64,000 nucleotides of DNA from Tomocerus qinae (GCA_020055645.1 CM034548.1:34832201-34896200); one strand, 5' to 3'; shown: positions 39,566 through 53,766, numbered from the stretch's first letter. Translations and numbers: made by a program. The notes: generated from the sequence alone by a model not told the origin.

Positions 39566-39736
39566 ATGATCTTCCCAATCAGTCGTCAGCTGCTATTGGA
39601 ATTGCACCTCAAGCCTATCGTACAGAATCATTTAATAACGGAAAGAATGTCTATCAAATCAAAATATAATTGAAATTTATTTATTTAACCTGATTGGTTG
39701 GAGCATAAAGATGTTTCGTCGAAGCTAACTGGGCTA

Positions 39737-39832
39737 CAGTGTTTTCCTATTCCTGTGCAAACTAGTATTGGTATGATGTCATTAATATTATTGTATTCAT
39801 TCAGTGTCAGTCTATACAGCGATAGTAAATTT
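39737..39832 (+). ncRNA. Hairpin A24 (diverged)
   Basis: CAGTGTTTTCCTATTCCTGTG pairs with TATACAGCGATAGTAAATTT; the loop region is expanded by about 13 nt. The tandem register is lost after this unit. Confidence 0.55.
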
Positions 39833-40330
39833 CTATAATTCTACTAAAGGATTTGCACATCAAGACTTCCCTGTAAGATCCTTGCAAAAAAGGGGGACTC
39901 CTAGCATTTGTTACATTGAAGTTTACTTGTCTTAACGTTTGTATGTTGTGGGGTAAAAATAAATTGTTCTTTAAACATTTTATCTGAATATGGGCATGTC
40001 CGCATTGAATATGTACTTTTTAAGCAGGTAAAACTAATACGATTACGTACTGCAATCGGGTTGAGCTGAAAGATCATTTTTTTACTTCTAACATTGCCCC
40101 GGTTTGTATGTTTAATATAGTAGGAAAGAATTAGGCATGCTATAGATTACTTATAAACTGTCATTTAGACCTTACAAAATAAGTCTGTTTAACATTTTTT
40201 CTTCCTAGGACTCCAAGTATGCAGACTGTAAAACATTGGATCTTACATATCTTTTGTTCGTTTCCTTTTTGAAAATTAACATGGCAGGTGGATTTTGAAG
40301 ATTTGATTCTTCTCTGAGTGAATGTTGATT

Positions 40331-40383
40331 GATCCACTGTTTTTAGTTTAGATGTGTCATTATCCAAGTGTTACTAAAACTAC
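40331..40383 (+). ncRNA. Degenerate family A remnant
   Basis: TTGATTGATCCACTGTTTTT matches the entry to family A hairpins, but only TTTTTAGT pairs with ACTAAAAC. Confidence 0.3.
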
Positions 40384-40717
40384 TACACTACAGTTCTTTA
40401 TTACACAGGGATAACACTGCTACATTTGATGTATATTTAGAATGCCGCAGAACACCCGACAATATCTAACATCTAAATATGTCAGTCGTTTTTCCACATT
40501 TCTCAGCAAAAATAAGATACAAGTCTTTCAGTATAAACTATTTTAGTCTTTTTCAAATCGTTCCAGTAACTCAAATTATAAGCAGTTGAGTACAGCTTGT
40601 AAAGGGTTGATTCACATATTTTACTTGTTTCCTTTTTATGAAAATAATAGCGACTTGAGTTGAATTGTAGATTGCGTCTTGCGTCTATGCATTTGATCTG
40701 CAGAGTGTCTATAGGTA

Positions 40718-40798
40718 CAGATTTTTCTTCCGCTGTGTGACTATTTTTGATATGTTAAATGTAATTAAATATAGTTACAACGCGATAGGAAAAAACTT
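40718..40798 (+). ncRNA. Hairpin A25 (diverged)
   Basis: CAGATTTTTCTTCCGCTGTGTGACTAT pairs with ATAGTTACAACGCGATAGGAAAAAACTT, including the conserved GCGATAG block. Larger AT-rich loop. Confidence 0.55.
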
Positions 40799-41128
40799 TA
40801 TCCCTACTGTATCTGAAATTTCACATCTAACCGGAAAATAGGAAGTCGAACATCTTGCATTGATATTTAAATCTACCCTAGTTTTTATAGTTTTTCCATA
40901 TTATCCTTCCAGTACAAAACGTATGTGCTATTTAATAGGAAATGCACCGCTTAATAGGTTATTTTTACACAGGACACTGAACTTCGTAGAGTAAACTGTA
41001 TCTGTCGTTTTCAAATCTTTCCAACTACTCAATTTATACACACTTTTCAGCTTTAGCATTTCGTTTTGAAAATGCTGTTATTTTTGAAGGAATTGAATTT
41101 GATTCTTTTCTGAAAGCTGATTGATCTC

Positions 41129-41221
41129 CGGTTTTTTTCTGTGGTTGTGGACTACTTCTTTGTATGTTATTACTTCATACTGGCTGGAGGTAGCTCACAG
41201 CGATAGTAAAAGAATAAAACT
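41129..41221 (+). ncRNA. Hairpin A26 (diverged)
   Basis: TGTGGTTGTGGACTACTTC pairs imperfectly with GGAGGTAGCTCACAGCGATAG; the top TGTATG/CATACTG closes on TTATTACTT. Last family A member seen. Confidence 0.6.
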
Positions 41222-44200
41222 CTTCCCCTTCCCCCATGTAAACGCCTACTACATTTGGAATTGCTCCGAACTAATCGAATAGGAAGATGCACATTCGGTA
41301 CAGTGTATTCGGAACATTGTATTTCAGTATCTATTGATGTCAGCATCCCTTATCATTGTTTAAAATGAGTTTGTCAGTTCAGTCAGTAGTCAAGCACTAG
41401 AAATTCTAAAAGCCAGCTATATGTTCAAATTTCTATTTTATATGGATTTACCTTACGTATTACGTTATAATTATAATCTGCCATTCATAATTATACTACA
41501 TAAGTATTTTATAATACCATATAATTTTGTCATCTAAGTGGTAACTGTAGACTCGTTTGCTTAAAATTGATACTATTCCTTGCAGTCGATGTCTCTATAA
41601 TATTTAAGTTGATTTCTGACAATGATAATAGAAGTAATAGGCTTATGCAAGATAGCGGGTGAATAAATATAATTGCCTATCATATTACTTTTTGCGTGGT
41701 ATATTACATAGTCCCTGCTACATATATCACATTACTCTCCACGGTTCACAAATTATAATGATGTTATTGGTAGCGTCTTTTACGCAATACTATTTAGGTT
41801 CTATGTGTGACTGTGACGTGTGACACTTATAAGGCTGTGTGTACATGTAATATAGGAGCCGGGCTTCGCAGCTTCTCTGGTATAGCCAAGTAAGAGGAAG
41901 ATTGTACATAGATTTTTTCTAATATGCTCTTTTCCAAGTACAGCTCTAAAATTAATAATAATTAAGAAGCAGTAATAATTAAGCCTTTAATTACTAGATT
42001 AGTCTCCTGTTGCTTGTCCCATAATTCATTCATACCTAGATTTTGAAAACTATTTTATGTTAGATTTCCCTTGCAAGTCTTTTATTGTTTCATCCCTTCG
42101 GCTAAGTTTAAAAAAACATCTTTCATATAATAATTCGTTTTCAATTATGTATTTCTTTTCGAGGCTGATCTGAGATGATGTAGGTTTAGGTATAATTGAG
42201 CGTGAAACTCTAAGGGTGAAGGAGAATAATTCTATTGTGCTAGATCATCTTGTAGTGCCCTAGCGCTACACAAATACATGCATTTCAATATTTGGTACGA
42301 TATGGAAGACGAGGATGAGAGCATAATAGGGATCACGATAATAATGATACAAGATAATCACCGAAAATGTCTTTCTATTGTATAAAAGTGTCACTCAATT
42401 TCGTTACCTAACAAGTCCTCATACTCTCATACCTTCTTTAATTGAAATACAATACTTTTCTGCGAGGGAGTTGGATCTGACTTCTAGATAATACCTGCCT
42501 GGCTGTTACTTGCTTCAGCTTTCCTGCGTTGCTTGCCAAATGTAAGATGTTAGGAATAGATGTTCAGAATGCTACTTCTGTGTTCTGTGACGTACATAGC
42601 TACCTACCTACCTCTACCACATTAATAAATAAATCTTTAATAGTTCAGCAATTTCGTTCAATGCATTCAAATCACTTTAATTATCTGGTCAGGTATTGTT
42701 TGGTGAACAGGTATATAATTGCAGCGTCAACCTGTGATGCATGAATCAGTTTCCGTTTGTACTCCAACTGCAGATAGAGAAACAGAGAAGGACTAGGGTT
42801 GAGAATACAAGTAAAAGCATGTATGAAGTTATTGTCAGTGGTGGATCGATTATTCTGTAATGTAAATACGGATAGGGAGTAGGGGAATATGTTTGGTTAT
42901 CTGTTGTTGAAAATATTGATTGCTGTATGGTCTTTTGGGTTTAGGGTGGGTCATCACTCTGTGCAATTACATGTGCTCTACTCGATGGATATGCGTAGTA
43001 TGTTACTTACAAAGTGACTTTAAGTGATTTTGAGCCAAATTGTTCTGTCCCTATCGGCTCCTGACTGAATGTCTAATTTTTTAAGTCAACCGGCTTAAAG
43101 AAAAGTTTGATTTTCATTTCATTGTTACATCTGCATCGTGTAAATTGATATACAGTCATTCCTGCCTAATTCTACTAGGTACTTGTCAAACTTCAAAAGT
43201 AAAACAGCATTGAAAATATTGGCCATATTTGTGGAATTAGTGTTTATGAAATACTTCGATTCTATTTTAGAGATTTTACAATCAGAAGAGAATACTAATG
43301 TATATGTTTGTCTGATAATCTTTTGGTAGCCGCATTCCTATGTAAGTATGTCTTCTGATCGCACCTATTTCTTTTCAGTCTACCAGTGTATGAAAGTTCT
43401 TCTGTTAGTGTGTTCAACCCAACTTCTGACTTGAGCGAATTATAAAAAAAATTGAGGTTTATTCCAAATTTAATGTGAACTGGAAATATTTCTTTTAGCA
43501 TAACTTTCGAATTGCAGCATTTTGTTTCAATACATAAACTGTCAGTCTTTCCATCCGAGTTCCTTCAAATGCAGAACTCGTTTACCTTTTTGTTACCATA
43601 CTTGTCAAACTAAGTAATAATAAATTATATTGCCTTTTCCTCCACAATCTTTCAAAAACGACTACTTTTATTACATGTATATAGTTTGATTGAAGTGCTG
43701 CTGGCACCTGTAGTAAAGAATTTTTTTTATGTCAGATTGAATGTTAGTTGCTGCACTTAGAAAGATAGTTTTCTTTTCTTTCTCTTGGGCACAGAAGTAA
43801 CTTTTATTTTCCTATCCAGTGAAAGCCAACTTTCTCCTTAATACCACAGTAGGATACACCTGCATACGATCTGTGCACAACTACAAGGCAATCATATCAG
43901 CATGAGTGAAATTGTCTCATTAAGTTGTAGTTATGAATATGAATAATGCGTCAATAATTTCCCTGTAATTGATTCAAAAATGCTGCACTGCAATTATCTG
44001 TAGCTGCATAATTATAGCTTGAGTATCAGCAAGTCTTTCTGTAAACTTCGTCTATTGAAGGCTAATGGAAAAGGTACATTACTTTATACTGCAATTGCTT
44101 TTGCAATTTGAATTGTTTTAAATAGACACACATCAGTAATAATAATACACCTATTCGCATTAATATTTCTAGTTTAAACGAAGGTCTACCCTTTCAACTT

Positions 44201-46244
44201 GCTTGGACTGCTATACAAGTCATTGGTGACGCTATTTGCTGACTTTTTAACAAACTAAGGCAAACAATGAAACAATCTTGAGTATATAAAAGTGGACTGG
44301 AAATGTTAAGATTGAAAACTGCGTGTACATATTTCTTGTCATAAAACCAAGATACTTCTTCGTTTTCATCCATTTACATAAAATAAACTTGACTTATTTG
44401 CAAACTCAAATTGCTCCATATATCTCTTAGTATTGCTTGCATGAGTGTGAAGTGTAACCATTACGTGAGTTTAAGAGATCATGAAATAAACAAGCCTAGC
44501 GATAGGGAATAAAATTGCCTGAAGGTAACGATCACTTTCTCTGTGAGGTTCATGTGTAGACATTAGAGACTCTTGGTTCAATTAAAACGTAGAAAGTAGA
44601 TCAAAAATATGGGAATGTTTTAAGGTGACAAAACTCTAAAAGTCAAGTGTACCATAAAATAGTAATGAGTGCTGTTCTCAATAGAATGTTAGTTTTAATG
44701 CTCAGGCATGAAATATTTGTTTATGGGAAGCCGAGGCGGGATGCGTCTAGTTTTATGCTGTCTATAGCATTTCAGTTCAGTTCACAAGTCTATGGACCGC
44801 CTAATGTAACATCCCATTCGCTCTTCTTCCCATCCGAATGCAAAGCAAGGTGCTACCTGTACCTACTACTACGCTTGATCTTTTCATAAGCGACAAACAA
44901 GGGAAGCATTCCATCTTTGTAACTTTATAAAATGATCTTGTGCGTCTCCGTTGAGGCTTTAGTGTATGAATATACATCAAATTGTACTCTCTCATCCTTA
45001 AAATCAATAATGCTGTGGTCGAACGCTGTTCTTTTTAACTACAATTACTCCCTTCTTAGACAGAATGACTTGTGCAATGTATCATCAAGTACTTCAGTCA
45101 GATATTATCACTATATCATTGCATTAGGTAAATATTGAGAGGAAAGTTTGACAGATTTGTTCACACCTGGAATCGGTTTGTTTAAGAATCGATTGTGTCA
45201 GAATCGTAAGGAGGGTATGGTTGTCTCTTTGGTCATCCGGAGATCATAATCTGTACAAGATGCTGGCTAGCAGATGCGATGCCCAGTGCCCAGGTTTTAA
45301 GTGGGTGCATGTAATTTTCGCGTCGAAACGGTAGGAAATGCGCTTTTGGCAAGAATTCTAGGTGGAGCGACTTCAATACCTTCTTACTTAACTAAAACCC
45401 CTTCCTCCACCCCCTATTTTTTGATAACATGCTCAGTCAAAGGAGTTGGCCCCTGAATTATGCTTTTTCGAAAGCTAATTAAATATAATCCACCTCCTTT
45501 GTAGCATGATTCGTTGGAGGGATGTGACAAACCAAACCCTTATACATTGGAAAGAATTGAATACGTCAAATGTTGTTTTCTTTCTCTATCACCTCCTAAT
45601 AGTTTTCCCCTCGGAAATATTTAAGCTATATCTGCTTTACTATACTCTACTTTGTGATAATAGTAATAATATATAATAATAGTGAAAGTAGTACCTCACA
45701 CGAATCCCCACTCGCGTAGTGAAAGTTGATACCACTTTTGTTTTGCAGCATAGCTACAATGCGTAATCTTCTTCTACAGGTAAATCAAGTGGACATTTCC
45801 ATTTCCCCTCAATCTCTATTTTTCTAGAATTTTTTCTGTCCATCCTTATATCTTTATATAGTGAGAAGTACTAATATCTATTCACTTTCTGCTTATGATA
45901 TTAACATAGATGAGTAGAACGGGCATTTTAACAAGGTGAAAGGCTACCACAACACACATAATATGTTTGATATAAATATGGAATCTCAAGTCAGAATTAC
46001 GTTTGTGTATCCATTAGCCACCATTTGTTAGGTGAGAATTTCCGTAGGGGTTACACTGTTTCACTGTCCACTGCCCACCCTACATGTCCCCATTTTTATT
46101 TCACACAACAGTATTTACTTTCTTGTCTTAATAGGTAGACTGTTTCCCAAAGCCTTCCTTCGAAATAAGATAGGAATACTGAGATTTTTATTTTTCCTAA
46201 ACAATACTCACTAGTACAGGTTACATTCACACGATTAATTCACT

Positions 46245-46870
46245 TTATAAGTGTTCTTTAGTTTGGTTATGAAGATTCTTAAGATATTTTGTATCTTTAT
46301 AGTATGATTTTGCCTCAGAGGACAACTTTCACTTACTTTCTTTCTACCAAGCTCAAATGAGAAGGGATACAAATACAGGGAAGGAATCGTTAGATTGAAG
46401 TTGAATTTAAAGAGTTTTCTGATAAAAATTAAGCAGAAATACTGATCCATTGATATAAGACGATTTTTTAACATAGTAAGTAAGTTCTTTAGTTTAGATA
46501 GAAAACGCTTTAAAGTTCTTTTTGAGTCTCTGTGAATTTGGAAACTTTATCATACATTTCTTTATATCCAGCTCAAATTAAGAGATTTTTAGATTACATT
46601 TAAACCAAAAAGAGTTTTCCGATGAAAGTTAAGCAAAAATTCATTAAAATCAAGACAAGCGTTGAACTTTGTAAGTGTTCTTTGGTTTAGATAGAGTACG
46701 TTTCCAGGTTATTTTTGAGTCTTTATAAAGTGTTTTTGGAAACTTTCTTTTACTTCCTTTCTCCCAAACTCAAATTAGGACAAGTTTTTAGATAGAATTG
46801 ATCAAAAAAGAGTTTTCTCATTTAAAAATCAGGCAGAGTTACAGCTTGATTGATAAATTAAAGATGGCTA
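46245..46870. repeat. About 200-bp tandem repeat, 3 diverged copies
   Basis: Landmarks aagtgttctttrgtttagat, gaaactttcttttacttcctt, agctcaaattaagag and aaaagagttttc recur about every 195-235 bp. Function unknown. Confidence 0.7.
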
Positions 46871-47015
46871 CTGCTCTTCGCAAAGTTCTGTAATAATCGT
46901 GTAGTGCTGCCTGTTCCATCTAGTGGGAGAAAACGTCTCGGGACTGAGTAACCATAACTGGGTATTTTTATACTGGAATCGAAATCGAAATTCCATTCGC
47001 CATCTTGGACAATTG

Positions 47016-47033
47016 TTCTAGAACATTCTAGAA
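47016..47033. promoter_or_regulatory. Perfect four-unit heat-shock element
   Basis: TTCTAGAACATTCTAGAA is nTTCnnGAAnnTTCnnGAA without a mismatch, the binding array for an HSF trimer. An ATG with donor-like CAAG|GTATGT follows at about 47055-47090 and a TATA-like TTTTTATACT precedes it, but no gene is evident. Confidence 0.5.
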
Positions 47034-50000
47034 AGATCTATCGAGGAGATTGACATGGAATTTGCTTACGTCAGGACGCTAACTGCAAGGTATGTTTGAA
47101 AGTCATTTCAGCCATTTTAGATCTTAACGCTGGTGCAAGCAGAACGTTGAATCTTGTCCTTAGTATACTATACTACAGTACACACACAAGTCATTCAGTC
47201 TGTTTCATCTCAGCCTTCTATACGTATAGTGAGTGATGGGATGGACAATACTTTTTTTTAAATCTTTGCAGTTAATAACTGCATAGTAATCGAATAGCTC
47301 TACGAGTGAAAGAGCGTATGTGTAGTGTACGAAACAGTTAGTTTTACCTATTCTTTGAGTTCGTCAATTCGCGATGAAGAGCAGTTTAAACGGTAAGCAT
47401 GAAAGTTTCGCTTTATGATACTATTGTAAACTAGCCAATCTGATTCTGAGGCATGGAACAAAAAGGGTACTCCTTTATTACAAAAAAGCAAAACAGTACT
47501 ACTTTTAAAAAAAGCAGCCCTTTGCCTTATTACCTTTTTTGCTTTTATTACATGTAAATTGAAAGTGCAAGGGCAAGTTGCTACATCAAAAAAGGAAAAT
47601 GCAAAAAAGTTCCTTTTTTGTTCCCTGATCTGAGTTATTTAGTAGGACCAACAGCAAAACTGATAGTCGTTCATGATTCTGATTCATGTTTTAGTGTATG
47701 TTGAGTTTTTTGTACTAATGGCTACATTTTTAAATTCTCTTTTCTGAGACTGCTTTAATTTCTATATGGTGGTGATAATTTTTATGTCCTATGACTCATT
47801 AATACTAGTAATCATAATTGGGCAAACCAAAAATTCCTTCTAGTACATTGCAATATATGTTATCATCCAAACGAATATAGGTCGGATATTTTCTGCATAA
47901 TAATATCATCTTCTTTGCCAAAGCTGGTGTTCAACAAGAGAGCCAGAAACTTTATACTGCTAATTCTCACCCCAATTTACAAGCCCTAGTTTCAACTTGC
48001 TTAGGTAGACATAGCCAGTTTTGGTGGACTGATACTGCTACAACATGCTGTAGTGGTTGACTTAATGATTGGAAATATCCGTGGTAATCCGAAAGAATGG
48101 AAATTGTTTGAATGTTTTCCATGTATCTATAGAATAGGGACTTGGTTGCCACCGCCAATGTCTTTGATCGTTATAAATCAAAGAAAATGCCTATCTATGA
48201 ACCGAAATGTATTGCAGTATAACTGGCCGCAAATAAATATCGTCGATATAGAACACTCTGGTCTAGCTTCAGATGTGCAACAGTTACTAGGCTAGACACA
48301 CGAATGTTTGTTCTCCCCTTAGGATCTACTAATAGGTGTGTGACTCACTCATGGCATATTTCGAAGTAGATATCGTTAGACGTTTTTGACTTCCAGGAAT
48401 ATCAACCCACTTATAAAAGTTTTCTGTAAGCGGTAATACTTTGTCGTCTGGCCTGGATGAAATCCAGTGGGTATAATTAAGTATAACTCGATAAGTCTCA
48501 AGTAGAAAGGTGCCTAGACAAGTGCGTACCTACATCATTGGTAAACACTATAGACACCTGTATACTGGTACAATACAGAAGTAGAATAGAAGAGGGAATA
48601 CACAATACAGTGATTCTGAGGGAGAAATGGATAGGATCATCATACCCATCATTATTTCAAATGATTCATCATTTTTAATCCAATGTTATTATTTACTCCG
48701 TTTGCTCTACTTTATAAATACAAAGTTTCCATATTTATACCACATAAACGTATCTTTGAGATTTTTGTGTGTTACGTCCATTCGGAAGATGTAGGGAAGA
48801 ATTACGCAACTCATCTAATACGTTATTATTGCTTGTAACTGTAACACATTTGCAATGTGTAGCAAATGCTATACACTTCCATGAGGGCGAAGTGACTCAA
48901 AGACTCAATGGCAGCATCATCGGATGTGAATTGTGAAATGAGCCGATATGTAGGAAGAGCACATGCCTAAATCTCTAAGCCTTGTTCCTTCTTGGCCTGA
49001 ATGGATACTCTACATAAAGTCTCCTTACCAAATACCAAGCAATGTTCAAAGTCGCATCTTGAGGATCGTAGTACTATGCTTATGCTAGATATTGCTACGA
49101 GTGAAGAGTACAGCGTTTCTTCTTGTGATGTGATAGCATCCACACCACACATATAAGATGTCTATCTATATACGACTAGGGATTAGTACATTAGTATATC
49201 TCCTCTCCTTAGTATCTAATCCTCGTATTGCTGCTGTGGCAAGACTCTTAGGTGAGACGCAGCAAGATGTTATCCAACATAGCAAGACAGGCAAATAAGT
49301 AATAAAACTTATAATGGATCTAATATTTGCACAGTTAAGTTAAACACAAATTTTCTAGTTTTCTTAGCAGTAAAAGAAGTTGTCCATATGTCGCTACTAT
49401 TGTATACTCTTTTTACGGTTCAAGCATTCATACTTTATAGTCAAAGTATTGTAATAAAGAGTAAGTGAGTAAGCCCACACTGGGACTGGGGATTTCTACT
49501 TGTATTCGGGGTTTGTACATCTTTTGTGTGTGGAAATAATACGACCACTTGATTCTATTCATCCGATGAGCTGATCATTGAAGCGCTGTTCTTCTCCCTG
49601 ACTTAGGTTCAATTCTGAAGTTATTTGTTACAATACCAATATAGATTGTGTTTTGTGTTTTTATCGCTGCTATTGTGAAGACATTGTACTATTCAAACTA
49701 AGAGATACCTAAAGCAGAAACTTAAGTGTTAAAGAATGATGAAAGATAACTCGAATGAAATGTCTACGTACAGTCAACAGTGCTTGATCGGCAGACAGAA
49801 AGACATTCAAATAATGTTACTTGTTTTGATTATGCTTTGTGGCGTGGCAACTACTACTGCAAGTCAAATCTTCTAGCAAATCTAAAAATAATTAGTAACA
49901 CCTGTATTCTGTATTCATTAATATTTTATCTGTAATTCCTAATTAATAACTTGCATTTTGTACTAGACACTAACATGGACATTGATATAGATTACTTGCT

Positions 50001-50445
50001 AAATTGTCCTTTTTCGTACTAGAATTTTCTTATAAATGTTCTGTATAACTGAAAAAGCTTCTTCGTTTATTCAGTTGTGAAAAACACTTTCTGTAGATCT
50101 TATTTTTGTGAGATTACTATAGAAATTCTGAAATAGCATTAGAAATCTCCTCCATGAACAGTATTCACCGAAGAAAGTAAACGCGGAGAGCGTCTTATAG
50201 ACAAGTATTTGCCAATTTTTGGTCTACAGTTTAGTATTACGTCTTATGGTGTTAGTTACATCAATATATAATGTTTTCTGTGTGACTTGATGATAGTGGA
50301 AACCTAATCTCATGAAAACAACCCATGATCTACTAATTTTCCAAGTTTCCGATACCTGTGCATTGGTACGTATGTTTTCCAAAGACTGACAAGTGTGTGA
50401 TTGTAAACTAGACTCGGAAAAGCCCCGACGATTTCAACGTTGAGT

Positions 50446-50522
50446 CTTTGCTAAATGCGCCTACTGAACGAAGTCGGTTGTTTGTCTTCCCGTCTTCGTT
50501 CAAGTCGGCGCTTTTAGAGGAG
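50446..50522 (+). ncRNA. Hairpin D1 (miRNA-like)
   Basis: GCTAAATGCGCCTACTGAACGAAG pairs with CTTCGTTCAAGTCGGCGCTTTTAG; 13-15 nt loop. It is followed by GGAGATTATAAC, the family D flank. Confidence 0.78.
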
Positions 50523-51253
50523 ATTATAACATGGCAACTGCAGCCTGGAGACTGAAGCAGTAGGCTTAAGTTTACACATCTATAAACCGGAACTGAATAT
50601 TGGTACCAAACTTTGGCAGTATGAACATCTTTTCTACTCGTGCCTGAAAGTAAGTATACTGATGACTTAAATATCCAAGTGGGTGAAGTGAAAGTAGAGA
50701 CTATAACTTCAGCCCCATATAATACAGCTATTAGAAAGGATTGGCTATAGTTTTCTTTGTGAGACAGTAGCAGATTATATTCATTACGTAAACATCAGAG
50801 CAATGGGATGGAAAGAGAACATACAGCGACAGGTAGAAAAGAGAGGATTTATTGACTGATGTATCAGACGGCGACTGAGCATCATAATTCCTATATAGGA
50901 GTATGTTTCACTACTTAGACCTGGCTACCGACTTGAACTTGGGATCCAAGTTGCAGTCATCTACAAATCAATTCAACAGCACCAACTTCAGACTCAACAT
51001 GTCGTTCGTGTCATACTTTCTCCGCACCGTCGTACTATTCATACGTTGTAGTTGACTGCCAACGACGTACTAACTAGAGAGTGGGGACTATTATGCCTTT
51101 CCCCTACATCTACATCACTTATTCACTTAAATAGCCACACTTAGTCAATCAATGCATTGGGGGCAGATTGAGACTTGAGCGTTTTTGGCCTATAGAATCA
51201 ATTCATGTGGTGGTGGTGGACGATCTCAGATGCTTCCATTCTACAGATTTCTA

Positions 51254-51322
51254 CAAAAGTTTCAAACTCATGAGGTTAAGCGTGGCTATTTTACGCAAAC
51301 CTCTGAAGCTTGAAACTTTGGT
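51254..51322 (+). ncRNA. Hairpin D2 (miRNA-like)
   Basis: AAAGTTTCAAACTCATGAGGTT pairs with AACCTCTGAAGCTTGAAACTTT; followed by GGTGGAGATTGCG. Confidence 0.75.
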
Positions 51323-52536
51323 GGAGATTGCGTCTTCATGCAGAACTTAATTATCGAAGTTAAGACAAGACTATACTACACATTTTTACGCGTACAATAG
51401 GGTCAACAGTCAACATTGATATTTTCTGAATAGCAAAACTTCTTTGTTTTAGTATTAATGTATGTATCAAGCCTTGGGTTGAAAACTTTAGTAGAAATTG
51501 TAATTCATGGTAACGTATAAGGACTTTCTCTTTTATTCTATTAAATAATAGTAAACATTAATTTGCGCTGAACAACGACTATCGGAAGACAAGGAATATA
51601 ATATTTGTTATTGGAGCTGATGCTACATTTTCAGAATCAAAACACTGACCTCTTGTATTCTATAGTTTCTTCTGTTTTTAGGACTTTGAGATTTTATAGC
51701 CTAAGAAAGTGGTAAAAGTAAGGACGATAAGTACTATAGATAGTGGAAACCATGTAGGCGCACCGGACGCCAATTTCGTCATTTGATAGTCAGATGAAGC
51801 GTTACCCTAGACTATTAGTTCCTGGTGAAGGTGAACGTTAGACAATCACTCGAAAGAATAAAAGTAAAACTTTAAGCAGGGAGAAAGTCTACTTATTTTT
51901 AAGCAATGAAGACTTAGGTTAGCTACTGTAATATGTCCGTTAGGGGTTCATAATGCTGTTTTGTTATTAATTTTATGTTAGCCACATCCTCTATTGTATA
52001 CTATAGTATCGGAAATAAGTTTCTGCTTTTAAAGTATCTATATGTATGATGTACCTAGTTCGAATGGAGTTCATGCACAGACATTAGACACAGAAGTATT
52101 TCAACAAGTCTATGATTTAGCGTTTGGATAGATTCTCCGAATGTGTCATACTCCAGCAGCAGGTTTTCGATGCGTCCTGAGCGTGTGTTATTTATACGTA
52201 TGCCGTATGCCTACCAGATATATGGGATTCTTATTTACTGCGCCTATTCGCAACTCTGGGGCATAATGAAATTATAGGCTTTTAAAGTGCTTTTGATTAG
52301 AGATCTGGTTTAAACTTTTCAAATTCATATCTGTACCTCTTTTGACTTAAATCTGTTAGTGGTGTAGACTGTAGACACTTTACTTTTTAGATTTTATGAC
52401 CTAAAATGTTATATGAGTGAAAATTGTGTATATGTTTGAGAATTTCTTTCTGTTTAAATGCAACAACGTGTCAGAGCTGGTATCACTTGGGGAAAGTTGA
52501 GCCAATCGAAGAAATGTCTCAAGATTTGAAAAAAAT

Positions 52537-52620
52537 TCTCTACTATGTGCGGCTGTTCAATAAAATAACAGATATATTTCATTTCTATTATTATATTGAG
52601 AGCTGAACATAGTAGTGGAG
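52537..52620 (+). ncRNA. Hairpin D3 (miRNA-like)
   Basis: CTCTACTATGTGCGGCTGTT(CAATA) pairs with TATTGAGAGCTGAACATAGT(AGTGGAG); the loop is long, about 28 nt. Confidence 0.7.
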
Positions 52621-53766
52621 CTTACATCACTGTGTCACTTTTCAATTGAAGTCTTGAGGAACCTGCATAATTCTAAGTATTAATCTACAGTATTAATCAA
52701 TGTTGTACGTTATGTTTCAATTCAGAATTGTAGTTTTTACTATCTTAATAAAGTCTCGTTCTGAGGTTTAAGCTAAATTATTTGATAGTGTTTGTCTCTT
52801 TCGTCAATTTGAATATCAGTTCAATGGTTGGAAACAGTAGTGTAAAAATTTAATAGAAATCATAATCCTGTCCTCAACACTGTACAAGAGGTTGGTCAAC
52901 ATTGGTGAATGAAATCAAGAGCAGCTTGTTTCAAAATGCATGAGATTTTCCACCTTCAATCTTGTTTTCTCCTACCAATGATAGATCATTCCCAATCCCT
53001 AGTTCTAATAGTGGTGAAAGCAAGCCAACACTGACTGCCTGTTGAGCACCACCTTCAAGTGGTGTATATGTATGTATCTTAAAGCGCTATTGAGTAGAGC
53101 AGTGAGAGTCTTTGTAGTAACAGAGCTTTCACCTCTCCAGAAATGAGATTCGTAATGTTTTAACTTATTACCCCAAAACCATACCTTCGTAAGTAAAATT
53201 TAGTACATAAGTGAAACGGTTGATACTATACTCCTATGCACGATTGACTGGCTCATTCTATCTGCACTACTTTTATACTGTTCCTGTTCCTACTACACAC
53301 TCTACTGAATTTAATCTGCTCAGTTTCTTGCAGATTTTGCAGTAAGCAAGTTTCAATGCACTCCGCAGCAGGAATTTTGATGACCATGATATGAACATTT
53401 GGAGATGTGTATGAAGATAGCAGAATTGTATATCCGCTGTATTCACCCGAGGTTTATAATCCTTATGTACTGTATACTCTATGGAGTGCGTTATGATAAT
53501 CTTGATAAAGATGCTATTATCCTATGTATTATACAATACACTTTGCTTTACATTTATACGCACCACTTTATGTGAAAAAGTCATTATAAGTTGCTTGGCA
53601 AGAGTTTGAAGTTCAATTTGGCAATTCCATGTGTAGTAATAGAATAAGAGTTATATTTAAAAGGGTGAAACAAGTGGTGTAAACAAAACTCAAGTCAACA
53701 TTATAATAGATACAATCATACAATGACGTTTTCAGATTTCCACATATGTATACTTCTCAAATAGTA

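Larger units (their letters stand above)
37665..39660 (+). repeat. 257-bp tandem array, second block (8 units)
   Basis: Hairpin starts at 37690, 37946, 38203, 38460, 38718, 38976, 39230 and 39483 give spacings of 256, 257, 257, 258, 258, 254 and 253 bp. Adjacent pairs differ in a two-unit rhythm (ATGTCAAGCGGTGTCC against ATGTGGCGGAGTCT spacers), suggesting 514-bp unequal exchange. Confidence 0.92.
41222..50440. other. Hairpin-poor non-coding stretch
   Basis: I see no convincing gene or long hairpin here. It holds only a small stem TTGTAGTGC/GCGCTACACAA near 42250, the 46.2-46.9 kb repeat and the heat-shock element at 47.0 kb. Confidence 0.5.

Noticed and set aside
33490..39660. CRISPR-like regular spacing of repeats
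   Set aside because: The period is 257 bp, the units are alike over their whole length, and the context is eukaryotic.
46032..46474. Short frames on both strands near the 46-kb repeat
   Set aside because: No homology recognised, overlapping frames on opposite strands, and repetitive sequence.
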